This document shows positions 1-8,621 of a stretch of 64,000 bases of DNA, piece by piece. The notes below the pieces were generated by a model that saw only the letters and a program-made list of their open reading frames with translations, did not search any database and had not been told where the DNA came from. The stretch comes from SZUA-318 sp964412015 (lineage in GTDB: Bacteria > Gemmatimonadota > Gemmatimonadetes > Longimicrobiales > Gaopeijiaceae). The stretch is from contig CAYPMO010000004.1 of NCBI GenBank assembly GCA_964412015.1, positions 62,001 through 126,000 of the forward strand. The letters run 5' to 3'. The stretch's first letter is position 1; every line of letters starts with the position of its first letter. The position numbers and the translations under genes are program-made.

Positions 1-114
1 CCCGTCCAGGACGACCCGGAGCGGCTCGCCAGCGGCGTGTGCGTCCACCGCCAGGATGCGCCGGAACCCTGCCTGCGGGGACCAGGTGCGTGCCGCATCG
101 GCCCAATGTCTCAA
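1..114 (-). CDS. Proline racemase / 4-hydroxyproline epimerase family, N-terminal fragment
   Basis: Only the first 38 codons are in the window; the gene continues past base 1. Read from a TTG at 114, the translation reaches LAVDAHAAGEPLRVVLDG, which matches the conserved N-terminal signature of the proline racemase/hydroxyproline-2-epimerase/trans-3-hydroxyproline dehydratase family (usually IDxHTxGEPxRVV). The TTG is preceded by AAGGAGG at 8-9 bases. The nearby ATG ending at 96 is out of frame, so TTG is the likely start. The family interconverts or dehydrates proline and hydroxyproline, which would suit a peptide-scavenging organism. Which member this is cannot be told without the catalytic Cys/Ser/Thr positions. 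It diverges from the oxoamine synthase at 162. Confidence 0.7.
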   Translation of the reverse strand, partial: MRHWADAARTWSPQAGFRRILAVDAHAAGEPLRVVLDG

Positions 115-161
115 GGAAGCTCCCTCCTTGCTCGCGTGGTCTCTTTTCAGAAGATTGACCG

Positions 162-1559
162 ATGGATTCTTCCAGCCCTAAACCGGTAACGGATATGGCC
201 GAACAGCGAAACGGCTCCGCCACGGACGTGGAGACCCAGGTTCCCACGAGGGTTTCCCCCCCGGAATCGACCCCGGAGGACGTCATGCCCGAGACCCAGC
301 CGTCCGCCCCTGGCGCGATGGAATACGACTACACGAATTTCTACTTCGGCGCCGGGGACGATCCGTTCGCCCTCATCGGGCCCTTCGACGACTGGTGGCG
401 TGAGGTCAAGCCCGCGGGCTACTACCTCTACGAGCTGCCGCTCCACTCGGCTCCCACCACCACGGTGGACGTGGAGGACACGAAGACCCACGAGATCCGC
501 CACGGGCTCATCAACTTCGCCTCCTACAACTACCTCGGCTTGTCGTACCGGCCGGAAGTCAAGGAAGCCATCAAGGCGGCCGTGGACAAGTACGGCGGCG
601 GCGCCTCCGGCTCGCCCATCCTGAGCGGCACCACGGACCTGCACCGACGGTTCGCCGACGAGCTCGCCGACTTCAAGAGCCAGGAGGCGGCGCTCGTCTT
701 CCCCACGGGGTATTCCGCGAACGTCGGCACGATCGCCGGCCTGATGCGCTCCGGCGACCTGATCGTGGCCGACCAGTACGCCCACGCGTCGGTGGTGGAC
801 GGCATGATCCTGTCCAAGGCCACCTCGCGCTTCTTCCGGCACAACAAGGTCGCGGACTTGGACCGGAAACTCGCGGACTTCCCGGGCAAGAAGCTCGTCG
901 TGGTCGAGGGCGTCTACTCCATGGATGGCGACGTCCCCCCCCTGTCGGACATCGTCGAGGTCTGCCGCAAGCACCGCGCCCGCCTCATGATCGACGAAGC
1001 CCACTCCGCGTTCCTGTTCGGCGAGAACGGCCGGGGTGTGGCCGAGGCCCAAGGGATGGAGGACGAGATCGACATCCATCTCGGGACCTTCTCCAAGACC
1101 CTGGGAGGCCAGGGAGGCTACATCGCCGGCTCGTTCCAGATGGTGAACTACATCCGGGGTTTCTCCCGGTCTCGCTTCTTCTCGTGCGCGCTCTCCCCGG
1201 TGATCGTGGCGGGATTGCGCAAGTCGCTCGAGATCGCCCGCAAGGAACCCCACTTGCGTCAGAAGCTCTGGCACAACGTCGCCTTCATGCGCAAGAAACT
1301 CGCGGACCACAACGTCCCCGTGGGAGACACCTCCTCGCAGGTCATCCCGATCATGGTCCGGGACGATGCCCGCATCTTCCATATGGGCGAGGAGGTATTC
1401 CGCGCGGGCGTCTTCATCAACCCGGTGAAGTACCCCGCCGTGGGAAAGCACAAGTCCCGCTTCCGGATGTCCATATCGGCCGCGCATACGGAAGAGGAGT
1501 TGGACAAGGGCGCCGACATCATCATCGGCGTTCTGAAGAAGTACGGGATATGTCAGTAG
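162..1559 (+). CDS. PLP-dependent alpha-oxoamine synthase (KBL/AONS/SPT family)
   Basis: Fold-type I PLP enzyme of the group that includes 2-amino-3-ketobutyrate CoA ligase, 8-amino-7-oxononanoate synthase and serine palmitoyltransferase. These decarboxylatively condense an amino acid with an acyl thioester. Visible signatures are NFASYNYLGL, the glycine-rich GGGASGSPILSGTTDLH, DEAHSAF (the Asp that contacts the PLP ring nitrogen) and TFSKTLGGQGG, with the Schiff-base lysine near residue 312. The first ~41 residues are Ser/Thr/Pro-rich and precede the conserved domain. An in-frame ATG at 285 has a much better ribosome site (GGAGG five bases upstream) and may be the true start, giving ~424 residues. 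The stop overlaps the next gene by 10 bases, so the two are probably co-translated. The amino-acid and acyl substrates are unknown; no biotin, sphingolipid or threonine-catabolism genes are adjacent. Confidence 0.9.
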   Translation: MDSSSPKPVTDMAEQRNGSATDVETQVPTRVSPPESTPEDVMPETQPSAPGAMEYDYTNFYFGAGDDPFALIGPFDDWWREVKPAGYYLYELPLHSAPTTTVDVEDTKTHEIRHGLINFASYNYLGLSYRPEVKEAIKAAVDKYGGGASGSPILSGTTDLHRRFADELADFKSQEAALVFPTGYSANVGTIAGLMRSGDLIVADQYAHASVVDGMILSKATSRFFRHNKVADLDRKLADFPGKKLVVVEGVYSMDGDVPPLSDIVEVCRKHRARLMIDEAHSAFLFGENGRGVAEAQGMEDEIDIHLGTFSKTLGGQGGYIAGSFQMVNYIRGFSRSRFFSCALSPVIVAGLRKSLEIARKEPHLRQKLWHNVAFMRKKLADHNVPVGDTSSQVIPIMVRDDARIFHMGEEVFRAGVFINPVKYPAVGKHKSRFRMSISAAHTEEELDKGADIIIGVLKKYGICQ

Positions 1560-2212
1560 GGACGTACGATTTTCGTACCGGGGTCAGCGCGTTCTTCGAG
1601 ATGGCGACCTCGGACGCCTTGGGGGTGCTCCCCGAGTACCTCCAGCCGATCGAGGTGCGCCACCAGCGGAGCGTCCTGTCGGTGACCGCGTTCCTCTTCG
1701 AGGAGAGTGACGTCGGTCCCTACACGGAGCTCATGTTCGCCGTCGTGGTGCCGCCCATGGTGGCCGCCTGGGGCCACCACGCCAAGGCGGGCTTCTACCC
1801 GTTCTGGGCGGCCACCAGCTCCGCGGAGGCGCGACGCCGCCGCTCGGAACGGTACCACTTCCCCTATCTGGACCGGGACATCGACGCCCAGTTCATCGAG
1901 ACCCCGGGCCGGCTGCGCGTGCGTGCCTGGGGGAACGGCCAGCCGATCGTGGATTTCAGCGTGACCCAGGGCGAGTGGGAGTCCACGAGCCACCTCCTCC
2001 AGGGCTTCGCGGGGTGTGGCGGCGCCCGATACCGCACGACCGTCCAGATCAGCGGCGAATACACGGTCCACGAGAACGAGCGGGGGACGATGATCCTCTA
2101 CCCGCACGAATTCACCCGGGCCCTCCTGGGCCGCGAGGTATCGCCGTACCCCTTCCGGGAGCACTGGCTCAAGAACGGCACCGAGGTCTTCCACTCTCTC
2201 GAGACGTTCTGA
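1550..2212 (+). CDS. Acetoacetate decarboxylase-like protein
   Basis: A 220-residue protein whose ATG lies 10 bases inside the upstream oxoamine synthase gene, implying translational coupling. The order of conserved blocks resembles the acetoacetate decarboxylase (ADC) superfamily: an LPxxLxPIEVR-like start, an acidic GPYTELMFAVVV strand, then an FPY-centred segment where true ADCs have the GFPK motif. If that alignment is right, the catalytic Schiff-base lysine is replaced (HFPYLDRD), so the protein would be a binding or modified-chemistry member rather than a classical decarboxylase. No signal peptide or membrane segment is visible, so it is probably cytoplasmic. The tight coupling suggests it acts on or binds the beta-keto amine product of the upstream enzyme. 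The family call is moderate and the function is inferred. Confidence 0.5.
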   Translation: MSVGTYDFRTGVSAFFEMATSDALGVLPEYLQPIEVRHQRSVLSVTAFLFEESDVGPYTELMFAVVVPPMVAAWGHHAKAGFYPFWAATSSAEARRRRSERYHFPYLDRDIDAQFIETPGRLRVRAWGNGQPIVDFSVTQGEWESTSHLLQGFAGCGGARYRTTVQISGEYTVHENERGTMILYPHEFTRALLGREVSPYPFREHWLKNGTEVFHSLETF

Positions 2213-2276
2213 GGCGCGTCCGGCCGCGGATCGAGGAGGGAGAGGCGACCGCACCGCGTCCTCCATTTCACGGTCC

Positions 2277-3725
2277 ATGTTCCGCCCTTCGCCCGTCTCG
2301 GCCGTCCTCCTCCTGATCCTCGCACTCGGTTCCGTCGACCCCGTCGGAGCCCAGCAGGCGTCCGGCCCCACGGACTTCCGGGGAGTGTGGACCGGCCTCC
2401 TCGACGTCGGAGCGGTCGAGCTCCGCCTGGTCTTCCACGTGGAGCCGGCGGGAGACGACTCCTTCACCGGCACGTTGGACAGCCCCGACCAGGGTGCCGC
2501 GGGGATCCCGGCGACGTCGGTCAGCGTGCGGGGCGACACGCTCCGGTTCACGATCGCTCCGCTGTCCGCCGTGTTCGAGGGGACGCTGTCCCGGGACGGC
2601 TCCCGCCTGGAGGGTACGTTCACCCAGGGACCCGCCCGGCTTCCGCTGGTCCTGACCCGTGATGAGGCACCCCCACCGCCCGAGCGCCCCCAGAATCCCA
2701 CGCCCCCGCTCCCGTACCGCGTGCAGGACGTTCGCGTGGAGAACCCCCCGGCCGGCGTGAGCCTCGCCGGCACGCTGACCCTCCCCTCGGGACCGGGACC
2801 GTTCCCGGGCGTGGTCCTCGTAACCGGTTCGGGACCCCAGGACCGGGACGAAGCGATCATGGGGCACAAGCCGTTCCTCGTCCTGGCGGACCACCTCACG
2901 CGTGAAGGGATCGCCGTGCTCCGCTACGACGATCGCGGCGTGGGCGCCTCGACCGGGACGTTCGCGACCGCCACGTCCGAGGACTTCACGTCGGACGCCC
3001 TCGCGGCGGTCGCGTTCCTGCACGCCCGAAGCGACATCGGCGCCGTGGGGATCGTGGGGCACTCCGAGGGCGGCCTCGTGGGCCCGCTGGCGGCGACGCG
3101 CTCCGGAGGCGTGGACTTCGTCGTGATGCTCGCCGGTCCGGGGCTCCCCGGGGATGAGATCCTCTACCTCCAGGGCGCGCTCATCGCTCGAGCCGGAGGC
3201 GCTTCCGAGGAATCGGTCGCCGCCAACCTGGACATCCAGAAGCGCCTCTTCCAGGTCCTTCGCTCCGAGCCCGATTCGGCGGTCGCGGCCGGCAAGCTCC
3301 GAGCCGCGCTCGACGAGGCCGTCGCCGCTCTACCGGCGGAAGTCCGCGGCTCGATGGCCGACGACCTCGCCCCCCAGGCGCTGGAAGCCCAGCTCCGGCA
3401 GCTGAACACCCCCTGGTTCCGGTTCTTCCTCACGTACGATCCCCGCCCCACGCTGGAAAAGGTGCGCGTACCCGTGCTCGCGCTGAACGGCGAGCTGGAT
3501 CTCCAGGTGCCCGCGGACGCCAACGTGCGCGAGATCTCCCGGGCCCTCGAGCGGGGCGGCAACCGGGACGCGGTCGCGCGCGCGCTGCCCGGTCTCAATC
3601 ACCTCTTCCAGACGGCGACCACCGGCTCGCCGTCGGAATACGGCTCGATCCCGGAGACGATGAGCCCGATGGCACTCCAGGCCGTGAGCGCGTGGATCAA
3701 GGAGCGCTTCGCCTCCGGCGGGTGA
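2277..3725 (+). CDS. Secreted alpha/beta hydrolase (serine esterase/peptidase-like)
   Basis: A 482-residue exported protein: residues 1-24 form a signal peptide ending in an Ala-Gln-Gln junction typical of this genome. Residues ~30-130 form a beta-rich accessory domain seen in related hydrolases, and the alpha/beta hydrolase domain follows from about residue 150. The catalytic triad can be proposed from VGHSEGG (Ser nucleophile), NGELDLQVP (Asp) and PGLNHLF (His); VLVTGSGPQDRDE supplies the oxyanion region. The family cleaves esters or small acyl/peptidyl substrates in the periplasm; the substrate is unknown. It lies 64 bases after the ADC-like gene and could be co-transcribed, but nothing shows a functional link. 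Confidence 0.85.
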   Translation: MFRPSPVSAVLLLILALGSVDPVGAQQASGPTDFRGVWTGLLDVGAVELRLVFHVEPAGDDSFTGTLDSPDQGAAGIPATSVSVRGDTLRFTIAPLSAVFEGTLSRDGSRLEGTFTQGPARLPLVLTRDEAPPPPERPQNPTPPLPYRVQDVRVENPPAGVSLAGTLTLPSGPGPFPGVVLVTGSGPQDRDEAIMGHKPFLVLADHLTREGIAVLRYDDRGVGASTGTFATATSEDFTSDALAAVAFLHARSDIGAVGIVGHSEGGLVGPLAATRSGGVDFVVMLAGPGLPGDEILYLQGALIARAGGASEESVAANLDIQKRLFQVLRSEPDSAVAAGKLRAALDEAVAALPAEVRGSMADDLAPQALEAQLRQLNTPWFRFFLTYDPRPTLEKVRVPVLALNGELDLQVPADANVREISRALERGGNRDAVARALPGLNHLFQTATTGSPSEYGSIPETMSPMALQAVSAWIKERFASGG

Positions 3726-3838
3726 CACTCCTTCCTCACGTTGCAGACGGTCCGTCTCGCACCGTATTCTCCGATCGTTCCGCAACCGACGTACGCGATC
3801 AGCCTCAGGCGAGCCCTCCGCAGAGCATCGGTGTGACC

Positions 3839-5242
3839 ATGAGTCCGAGCCGCCGCATCATCGAGCCCTTCCGTATCAAGGTCGTGGAGCCTCTCCGCAT
3901 GACCAGCGCGTACGAGCGCATGGTCTACCTGCGCGAAGCCGGATACAACGTGTTCAGGCTCCGCGCCGAAGACGTGCTGATCGACCTCCTCACCGACTCG
4001 GGCACGGCGGCCATGAGCTCCGAGCAGTGGGCGGCCATGATGCGCGGCGATGAGGCCTACGCGGGCAGCAAGTCCTGGTACAGGTTCGAGAGCGCCGTCC
4101 AGGACGTGTTCGGCTTCCGCCACGTCATCCCGACGCACCAGGGGCGCGCCGCCGAGCGGATCCTCTTCTCGACCGTGTGCCGGCCCGGCGACATCGTACC
4201 GAACAATACGCACTTCGACACGACTCGCGCGAACATCGAGGCCGTGGGCGCGGAGGCACTGGATCTTCCGATCCCCGAAGGCCTGGTGCCGGCGCTGCGC
4301 CACCCGTTCAAGGGCAACATGGACGTGGAAGCGCTGGAGGCGCTGATCGAGCGCGTCGGCACGGAGCGCGTCCCCCTGTGCATGCTCACGGTGACGAACA
4401 ACACCGGGGGAGGGCAGCCCGTCTCCATGGCCAACATCGAGGCGGTGAGCGCGGTGTGCAGGCGCCACGGCATCCCCTTCTACCTGGACGCCTGCCGGTT
4501 CGCGGAGAACGCGTTCTTCATCAAGACGCGCGAGGACGGGTACGCCGACCGTCCGGTGAAGGCGATCGCGCGCGAGATGTTCGCCCACGCGGACGGATGC
4601 ACGATGTCGGCCAAGAAGGATGGGCTGGCCAATATCGGCGGCTTCCTCTGCACGAACGACGAGGCGCTGTCACGTCAGGAAGAGAACCTCCTCATCCTGA
4701 CCGAGGGGTTCCCCACCTACGGCGGCATGGCCGGGCGCGACCTCGACGCAATCGCGGTGGGGCTCGAGGAGGTGCTCCAGGAGGACTATCTGACCTATCG
4801 CATCGAGGTCGCGCGCTACCTGGGGGAGCACCTGAGCGACGCCGGCATTCCGATCATGCAGCCGCCGGGCGGCCACGCCGTGTACATCGACGCCGCGGCC
4901 TTCCTGCCCCACGTGCCGCCGGCCGAGCTGCCGGGCCAGTCGGTGGTGGCCGAGCTCTACATGGAGGGAGGGATCCGCTCGGTCGAGATCGGCACGGTCA
5001 TGTTCGGGCGAACCGACCCGGCCACCGGGCGCGAGGTAGGGTCGAAGATGGAGCTCGTGCGCTTGGCCATCCCGAGGCGCGTGTACACGAAGAGCCAGAT
5101 CGACTACGTGGTGGACACCGCTTCGCAGGTAGCCGAGCGACGCGAGCGCATCGGCGGCTTCCGGATCGTCGAGCAGGCACCCGTGCTCCGGCACTTCACC
5201 GCGCGGTTCGAGCCCATGTACGAGATGACGGTCTCGGACTGA
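3839..5242 (+). CDS. tnaA: Tryptophanase (L-tryptophan indole-lyase)
   Basis: PLP beta-eliminating lyase of 467 residues, close to the ~470 of E. coli TnaA. It would convert L-tryptophan to indole, pyruvate and ammonia. The N-terminus (EPFRIKVVEPLRMTS) and TPTHQGR-type segment are diagnostic of the tryptophanase/tyrosine phenol-lyase family. The PLP lysine is in TMSAKKDG, probably K260. Two specificity positions favour tryptophanase over tyrosine phenol-lyase: FDTTR with D127 (phenol-lyase has FTTTR), and LRHFTA with H452 (phenol-lyase has Phe). Other stretches (PRRVYT, NIGGFLC) look phenol-lyase-like, so substrate preference is likely rather than certain. ATG 3839 matches the family start; a GTG two codons upstream is also in frame. 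There is no TnaC-type leader peptide upstream and no tnaB beside it. Confidence 0.9.
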   Translation: MSPSRRIIEPFRIKVVEPLRMTSAYERMVYLREAGYNVFRLRAEDVLIDLLTDSGTAAMSSEQWAAMMRGDEAYAGSKSWYRFESAVQDVFGFRHVIPTHQGRAAERILFSTVCRPGDIVPNNTHFDTTRANIEAVGAEALDLPIPEGLVPALRHPFKGNMDVEALEALIERVGTERVPLCMLTVTNNTGGGQPVSMANIEAVSAVCRRHGIPFYLDACRFAENAFFIKTREDGYADRPVKAIAREMFAHADGCTMSAKKDGLANIGGFLCTNDEALSRQEENLLILTEGFPTYGGMAGRDLDAIAVGLEEVLQEDYLTYRIEVARYLGEHLSDAGIPIMQPPGGHAVYIDAAAFLPHVPPAELPGQSVVAELYMEGGIRSVEIGTVMFGRTDPATGREVGSKMELVRLAIPRRVYTKSQIDYVVDTASQVAERRERIGGFRIVEQAPVLRHFTARFEPMYEMTVSD

Positions 5243-5311
5243 GCGCACGAGCGCGCCGGCGGCACCGAGCTTGCGCCCACTGCCGCGGTCGGCCCTCCGC
5301 CCGCCCCCCGT

Positions 5312-8071
5312 CTACTCGCTCCGCAGCACCACCATCGGATCGACCCGCGTCGCGCGCCGCGCGGGCAGCCACGCCGCGAGCGTCGCTACGACGAGCACGG
5401 TCGCCGACGCGCCCACGTAGGCCGTGAGATCGGCAGGGCCCACCCCGAAGAGGAGGCTCCGCAGCACCCGCGAAGCCGCCCAACCACCCGCGCCGCCCAG
5501 GAGCACGCCGAGCACGCTTACGCCCAGACCCTGCCGGAGCACGGAGCGGACCACCGCGCGGCCGTCGGCTCCGAGCGCCATGCGCACGCCGATCTCGCGT
5601 GTGCGGCGCGCCACCGCGAACGCCACCACCGCCCATACCCCGGTGCACCCGAGGAGCAGCGCGAGCGCGGCGAACACGGTAAGCAGCAGGCCCATCACGT
5701 GCGTGTCTCCCGCCGCCTCCGCCTCGAGGTCGTCCACGCTCCGCGCGCCGAACAGCGGCACGTCGGCGTCGACCTCCGCCAGGGCCGCCCGCGCCGCCGG
5801 CACGAACCCGAGGGGGTCTCCGCGCGTGCGTAACACGATGCTGCCGCTTCCCACATCCTGCCGGTGTGAGATGTACGCCTCGGGCATGATTCCGTTGGCC
5901 GGGCGGTCGAAGAGCACGTCGCCCACGACGCCCACGATCTCGGCGGGGCCGCGCTCCTCGGACGTGAGGCCGGTCCCCATCGCGATCGTCCGCCCGAGCG
6001 CGACACCGTCGGGGAAGAGCTCCCGGGCCGCGGCCGCGCTCAACACCACGACCGGCCGGCTGCCGGTCTGGTCCTCCGACGTGAACGTCCGCCCCTCCAG
6101 GACCGGGATCCCGAGCGTCGAGAAGAAGTCGTCGCTCACGTAGTGCACGCCGATCGAGGGCCGTGAGCCCTCGCCCCAGGTTCTGTCCCCGGCCTCGCGC
6201 ACCCCGGTGATCATGCAGTGTCCCCCGAGCGGGGGCACGCACACCAGGGCGGCACCCTCGACGCCGGGAATGGCGCGGAGCCGCTCGAGGTAGCGCTCGT
6301 GGAACGCGGCTTCGTCTTCGGCCCAGGGACTCGTGCGTGGAATCGCGAACTCGAACGCGAGCAGGTCGCCCGGCTCGAACCCGCGCCCGACGCGGTTGAG
6401 CTCCGAGAGCGAGCGGAGCAGCCGGCCCGCGCCCACCATGAGCACGAGCGCCATGGCCACCTCGGCCGTGACGAGCGCGCGGCGCAAGTCGAGGATGCCT
6501 CGACCTCCGCGCGCCGTGGATGCCCCCGCACGCAGGCGGTCCGCGGGGTCTCCCGCGGCGACCGACAGCGCCGGCACCACGCCGAACACGAGTCCCGTCA
6601 GGAGCGCGGCGAGCGCGGCGAACACCACCACGGCCAGATCCAGCCCGACGGAGGCCACGCCCGCTGCCCGCACGTTCCAGCTGGCGTCGACGAACCGTGA
6701 GGGCCAGAGCGCGGCGAGCGCGTCCAACCCCAGCGCGGCGACCGCGAGGCCGACGAGTCCGCCCGCCGACGCGAGCAGCAGCGCCTCTGCGAGGAACGTG
6801 CGGGTCACGCGCCATCGGCCGGCCCCGAGCGCGACCCGCACCGCGGTCTCGCGCGCGCGCGCGCCGGCGCGCGCGACGAGCAGGCCGGCGAGGTTGGCGC
6901 AGGCCACGAGCAGGAGGAGCGCGGCCGCCGCTGTCAGCACGAGCAGCGACTTCTTCGCCTGCGGATTCACGGTGGCTTCCGCGAACGACTGGGCCGTGGC
7001 CGTGTGCACGACCGTCGGGTCGGTGTCGGGGTAGCGCTCCTCGACCGCGCGTCCAACGTCGCGCATGCGGTGGTCGAGCAGCGCGATGTCCGTGCCGGGC
7101 GCGAGACGGGCGACGACGCGCAGCCAGTGGGCCCGCGCCCCGCCGATGACGAACGGCGCGGTAAGGGACGCGCCTCCGCACGCGGTCATCCAGAGCTCGG
7201 CGGTTCCCGTGAGGCCGCGGAAGCCGGCCGGGGCGACGCCCACGACCCGGACCTGCCGGCCGTTCAGGGTGATGTCGGCGCCGACAACACCCGGATCGGC
7301 GCCGAAGCGCCCTCGCCAGAGCGCGTGCCCGAGGATCGCCACGAGCTCGGCCCCCTCGACGTCGTCCCCGGCTACGAAGTCTCGCCCCAGAGCCGGGGCC
7401 GCTCCCAGCATGCGCAGGTACTCGGGAGTCACGTATTCCGCGTTCAGGAAGGTCGCGTCGCCGACCCCCGTGAGCGTGAGTCCACGTCGCGCGTAGGCCG
7501 CGGACAGCTCGACGGGGAGATCGCGCGTCTCGCGGAACGCCAGGTACTTGGGATACGACCACGGCATGGTCCGCGGACGCCGGTGCGCCGCGCGCCCCGA
7601 CGCCGCTTCCGGCGCCACCGTGGAGGAGTCCGCGAGGTCGAGGAACGCCAGCCGCTCCGGCTCCGGGTACGGCGGCTCCGCGAGCAGCGTCGCCTTCACC
7701 GCGGAGAAGATCGCCGTGTTCGCGCCCACGCCGAGCGCCACCACGAGGATCGCGGTCACCGTGAACCCGGGCGTGCGCGCGAGCGTCCGCGCGGCCACGC
7801 GCAGGTCGGTCCATCCGTCACCCCGGCCCATGCCTCCCTCCCTTCCCTGTCGACGGCGCGCGCGTTCCCTCACGCCTTCGACCACCAGATCCACCAGCAC
7901 CCTCACCCCGAACGCCGCGGCCGCGCCCGCCCCTCGGCGCCGACGCTCCGCCCAGACCGTCGTCGCGGCCGCCTCCATCTCGCCACCGTCCCGGTCCCTC
8001 ACGGACGCGGGCCAGCAGAGGAGGGCGGCCCGCACGAGCCGCCCGAACATGTCGCTCCCGCCTCCCCTCAT
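5312..8071 (-). CDS. ADOP-family ABC transporter permease (MacB/FtsX-like)
   Basis: A 919-residue member of the ADOP (acidobacterial duplicated orphan permease) family. After a ~90-residue cytosolic prefix comes the core start TLARTPGFTVTAILVVALGVGANTAIF split over a transmembrane helix, then a MacB-type periplasmic domain, an FtsX three-helix block (near residues 375-500), a second periplasmic domain and a second FtsX block ending with VDPMVVLRSE. No ATPase gene is adjacent, as usual for these orphan permeases, so an ATPase would have to come from elsewhere or the protein is not a classical pump. Its ATG overlaps the padR stop by four bases (ATGA), so the two are coupled. Substrates of the family are unknown; mechanotransmission or export of lipids, peptides or antibiotics are the usual guesses. 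Confidence 0.9.
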   Translation of the reverse strand: MRGGGSDMFGRLVRAALLCWPASVRDRDGGEMEAAATTVWAERRRRGAGAAAAFGVRVLVDLVVEGVRERARRRQGREGGMGRGDGWTDLRVAARTLARTPGFTVTAILVVALGVGANTAIFSAVKATLLAEPPYPEPERLAFLDLADSSTVAPEAASGRAAHRRPRTMPWSYPKYLAFRETRDLPVELSAAYARRGLTLTGVGDATFLNAEYVTPEYLRMLGAAPALGRDFVAGDDVEGAELVAILGHALWRGRFGADPGVVGADITLNGRQVRVVGVAPAGFRGLTGTAELWMTACGGASLTAPFVIGGARAHWLRVVARLAPGTDIALLDHRMRDVGRAVEERYPDTDPTVVHTATAQSFAEATVNPQAKKSLLVLTAAAALLLLVACANLAGLLVARAGARARETAVRVALGAGRWRVTRTFLAEALLLASAGGLVGLAVAALGLDALAALWPSRFVDASWNVRAAGVASVGLDLAVVVFAALAALLTGLVFGVVPALSVAAGDPADRLRAGASTARGGRGILDLRRALVTAEVAMALVLMVGAGRLLRSLSELNRVGRGFEPGDLLAFEFAIPRTSPWAEDEAAFHERYLERLRAIPGVEGAALVCVPPLGGHCMITGVREAGDRTWGEGSRPSIGVHYVSDDFFSTLGIPVLEGRTFTSEDQTGSRPVVVLSAAAARELFPDGVALGRTIAMGTGLTSEERGPAEIVGVVGDVLFDRPANGIMPEAYISHRQDVGSGSIVLRTRGDPLGFVPAARAALAEVDADVPLFGARSVDDLEAEAAGDTHVMGLLLTVFAALALLLGCTGVWAVVAFAVARRTREIGVRMALGADGRAVVRSVLRQGLGVSVLGVLLGGAGGWAASRVLRSLLFGVGPADLTAYVGASATVLVVATLAAWLPARRATRVDPMVVLRSE

Positions 8072-8421
8072 CGGATCCCCGGAATCAGCTTCGCGGCCGC
8101 GGCGACCTCGAGCAGGCGCGCCAGGCGCGCCGACTCCGCCCTGGCCACGGCCAGCCCGAGCGGCGTCGCGCGGTAGTAGCGCCGGCGCGCGTCGGCCCCC
8201 GGTTCAGGAGGCTCACTCAACTGCTCCAGGAGGCCCTGAGCCACCATCCGGGCGAGCGTTGTGTAGAGCGTCCCCGGCAGCAGCTCGTCCCGGCCGCCGG
8301 TCTTCTCCTCGAGCGAGCGCATCATGCCGTAGCCATGCAGGGCCTGGTCACCCAGAGCCAGCAGCACGTGGTACTCGGGCGCCGTGAGCGGAAGGAACGC
8401 CTCCGGGTCGGGGTTCGTCAT
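8068..8421 (-). CDS. PadR-family transcriptional regulator
   Basis: A 117-residue winged-helix regulator of the PadR type that accompanies ADOP permeases. FLPLTAPEYHVLLAL and LHGYGMMRSLEEKTGG form the first helices of the DNA-binding domain, LLPGTLYTTLARMVAQGLLE is the recognition region, and a short C-terminal helix serves for dimerisation. ATG 8421 is preferred over an upstream in-frame GTG at 8442 because GGAGG lies five bases before it. The gene overlaps the permease gene by four bases and sits just below a 23-base palindrome that covers the predicted -10 box (8476-8498), so autorepression of the padR-permease operon is likely. The ligand is unknown. Confidence 0.93.
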   Translation of the reverse strand: MTNPDPEAFLPLTAPEYHVLLALGDQALHGYGMMRSLEEKTGGRDELLPGTLYTTLARMVAQGLLEQLSEPPEPGADARRRYYRATPLGLAVARAESARLARLLEVAAAAKLIPGIR

Positions 8422-8475
8422 CGGGCCTCCATCCGCGGCCACCCCTTGGGGTGGTCGGGGCTCTCGAGCGCGGAA

Positions 8476-8498
8476 ACTATCATGTCTAACATTATAGT
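8476..8498. promoter_or_regulatory. Palindromic PadR operator candidate
   Basis: On the minus strand this reads ACTAT-a-ATGT-tag-ACAT-g-ATAGT: both 5-base outer arms and both 4-base inner arms pair perfectly, with one unpaired base per arm and a 3-base centre. ATGT...ACAT palindromes are typical PadR-family targets. The site contains the predicted -10 hexamer of the padR operon, so a bound repressor would block RNA polymerase. The AT-rich island stands out sharply from its GC-rich surroundings. Confidence 0.75.
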
Positions 8499-8519
8499 GA
8501 GACGCATGCGAATCGCCAA
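8491..8519 (-). promoter_or_regulatory. Sigma70-type promoter for padR-ADOP operon
   Basis: On the minus strand, -35 TTGGCG (8519-8514), a 17-base spacer and a perfect -10 TATAAT (8496-8491). Transcription would start near 8484, about 63 bases before the padR ATG. It overlaps the palindrome at 8476-8498. Confidence 0.65.
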
Positions 8520-8621
8520 GTGTTGCATTGGGCCGCCCGTCGACCGCCGCGGCCGGGCGCCGTGCTTTCCCCCAGGCCCTGTGACCCCGTACGTTGCGGC
8601 TGCCCCCTGCGGAGCCGGTCC

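Noticed and set aside
5196..7814. An 872-codon open frame on the same strand as the ADOP permease
   Set aside because: Arg/Ala/Gly-rich GC-driven frame fully overlapping the permease, which has family motifs and proper coupling to padR.
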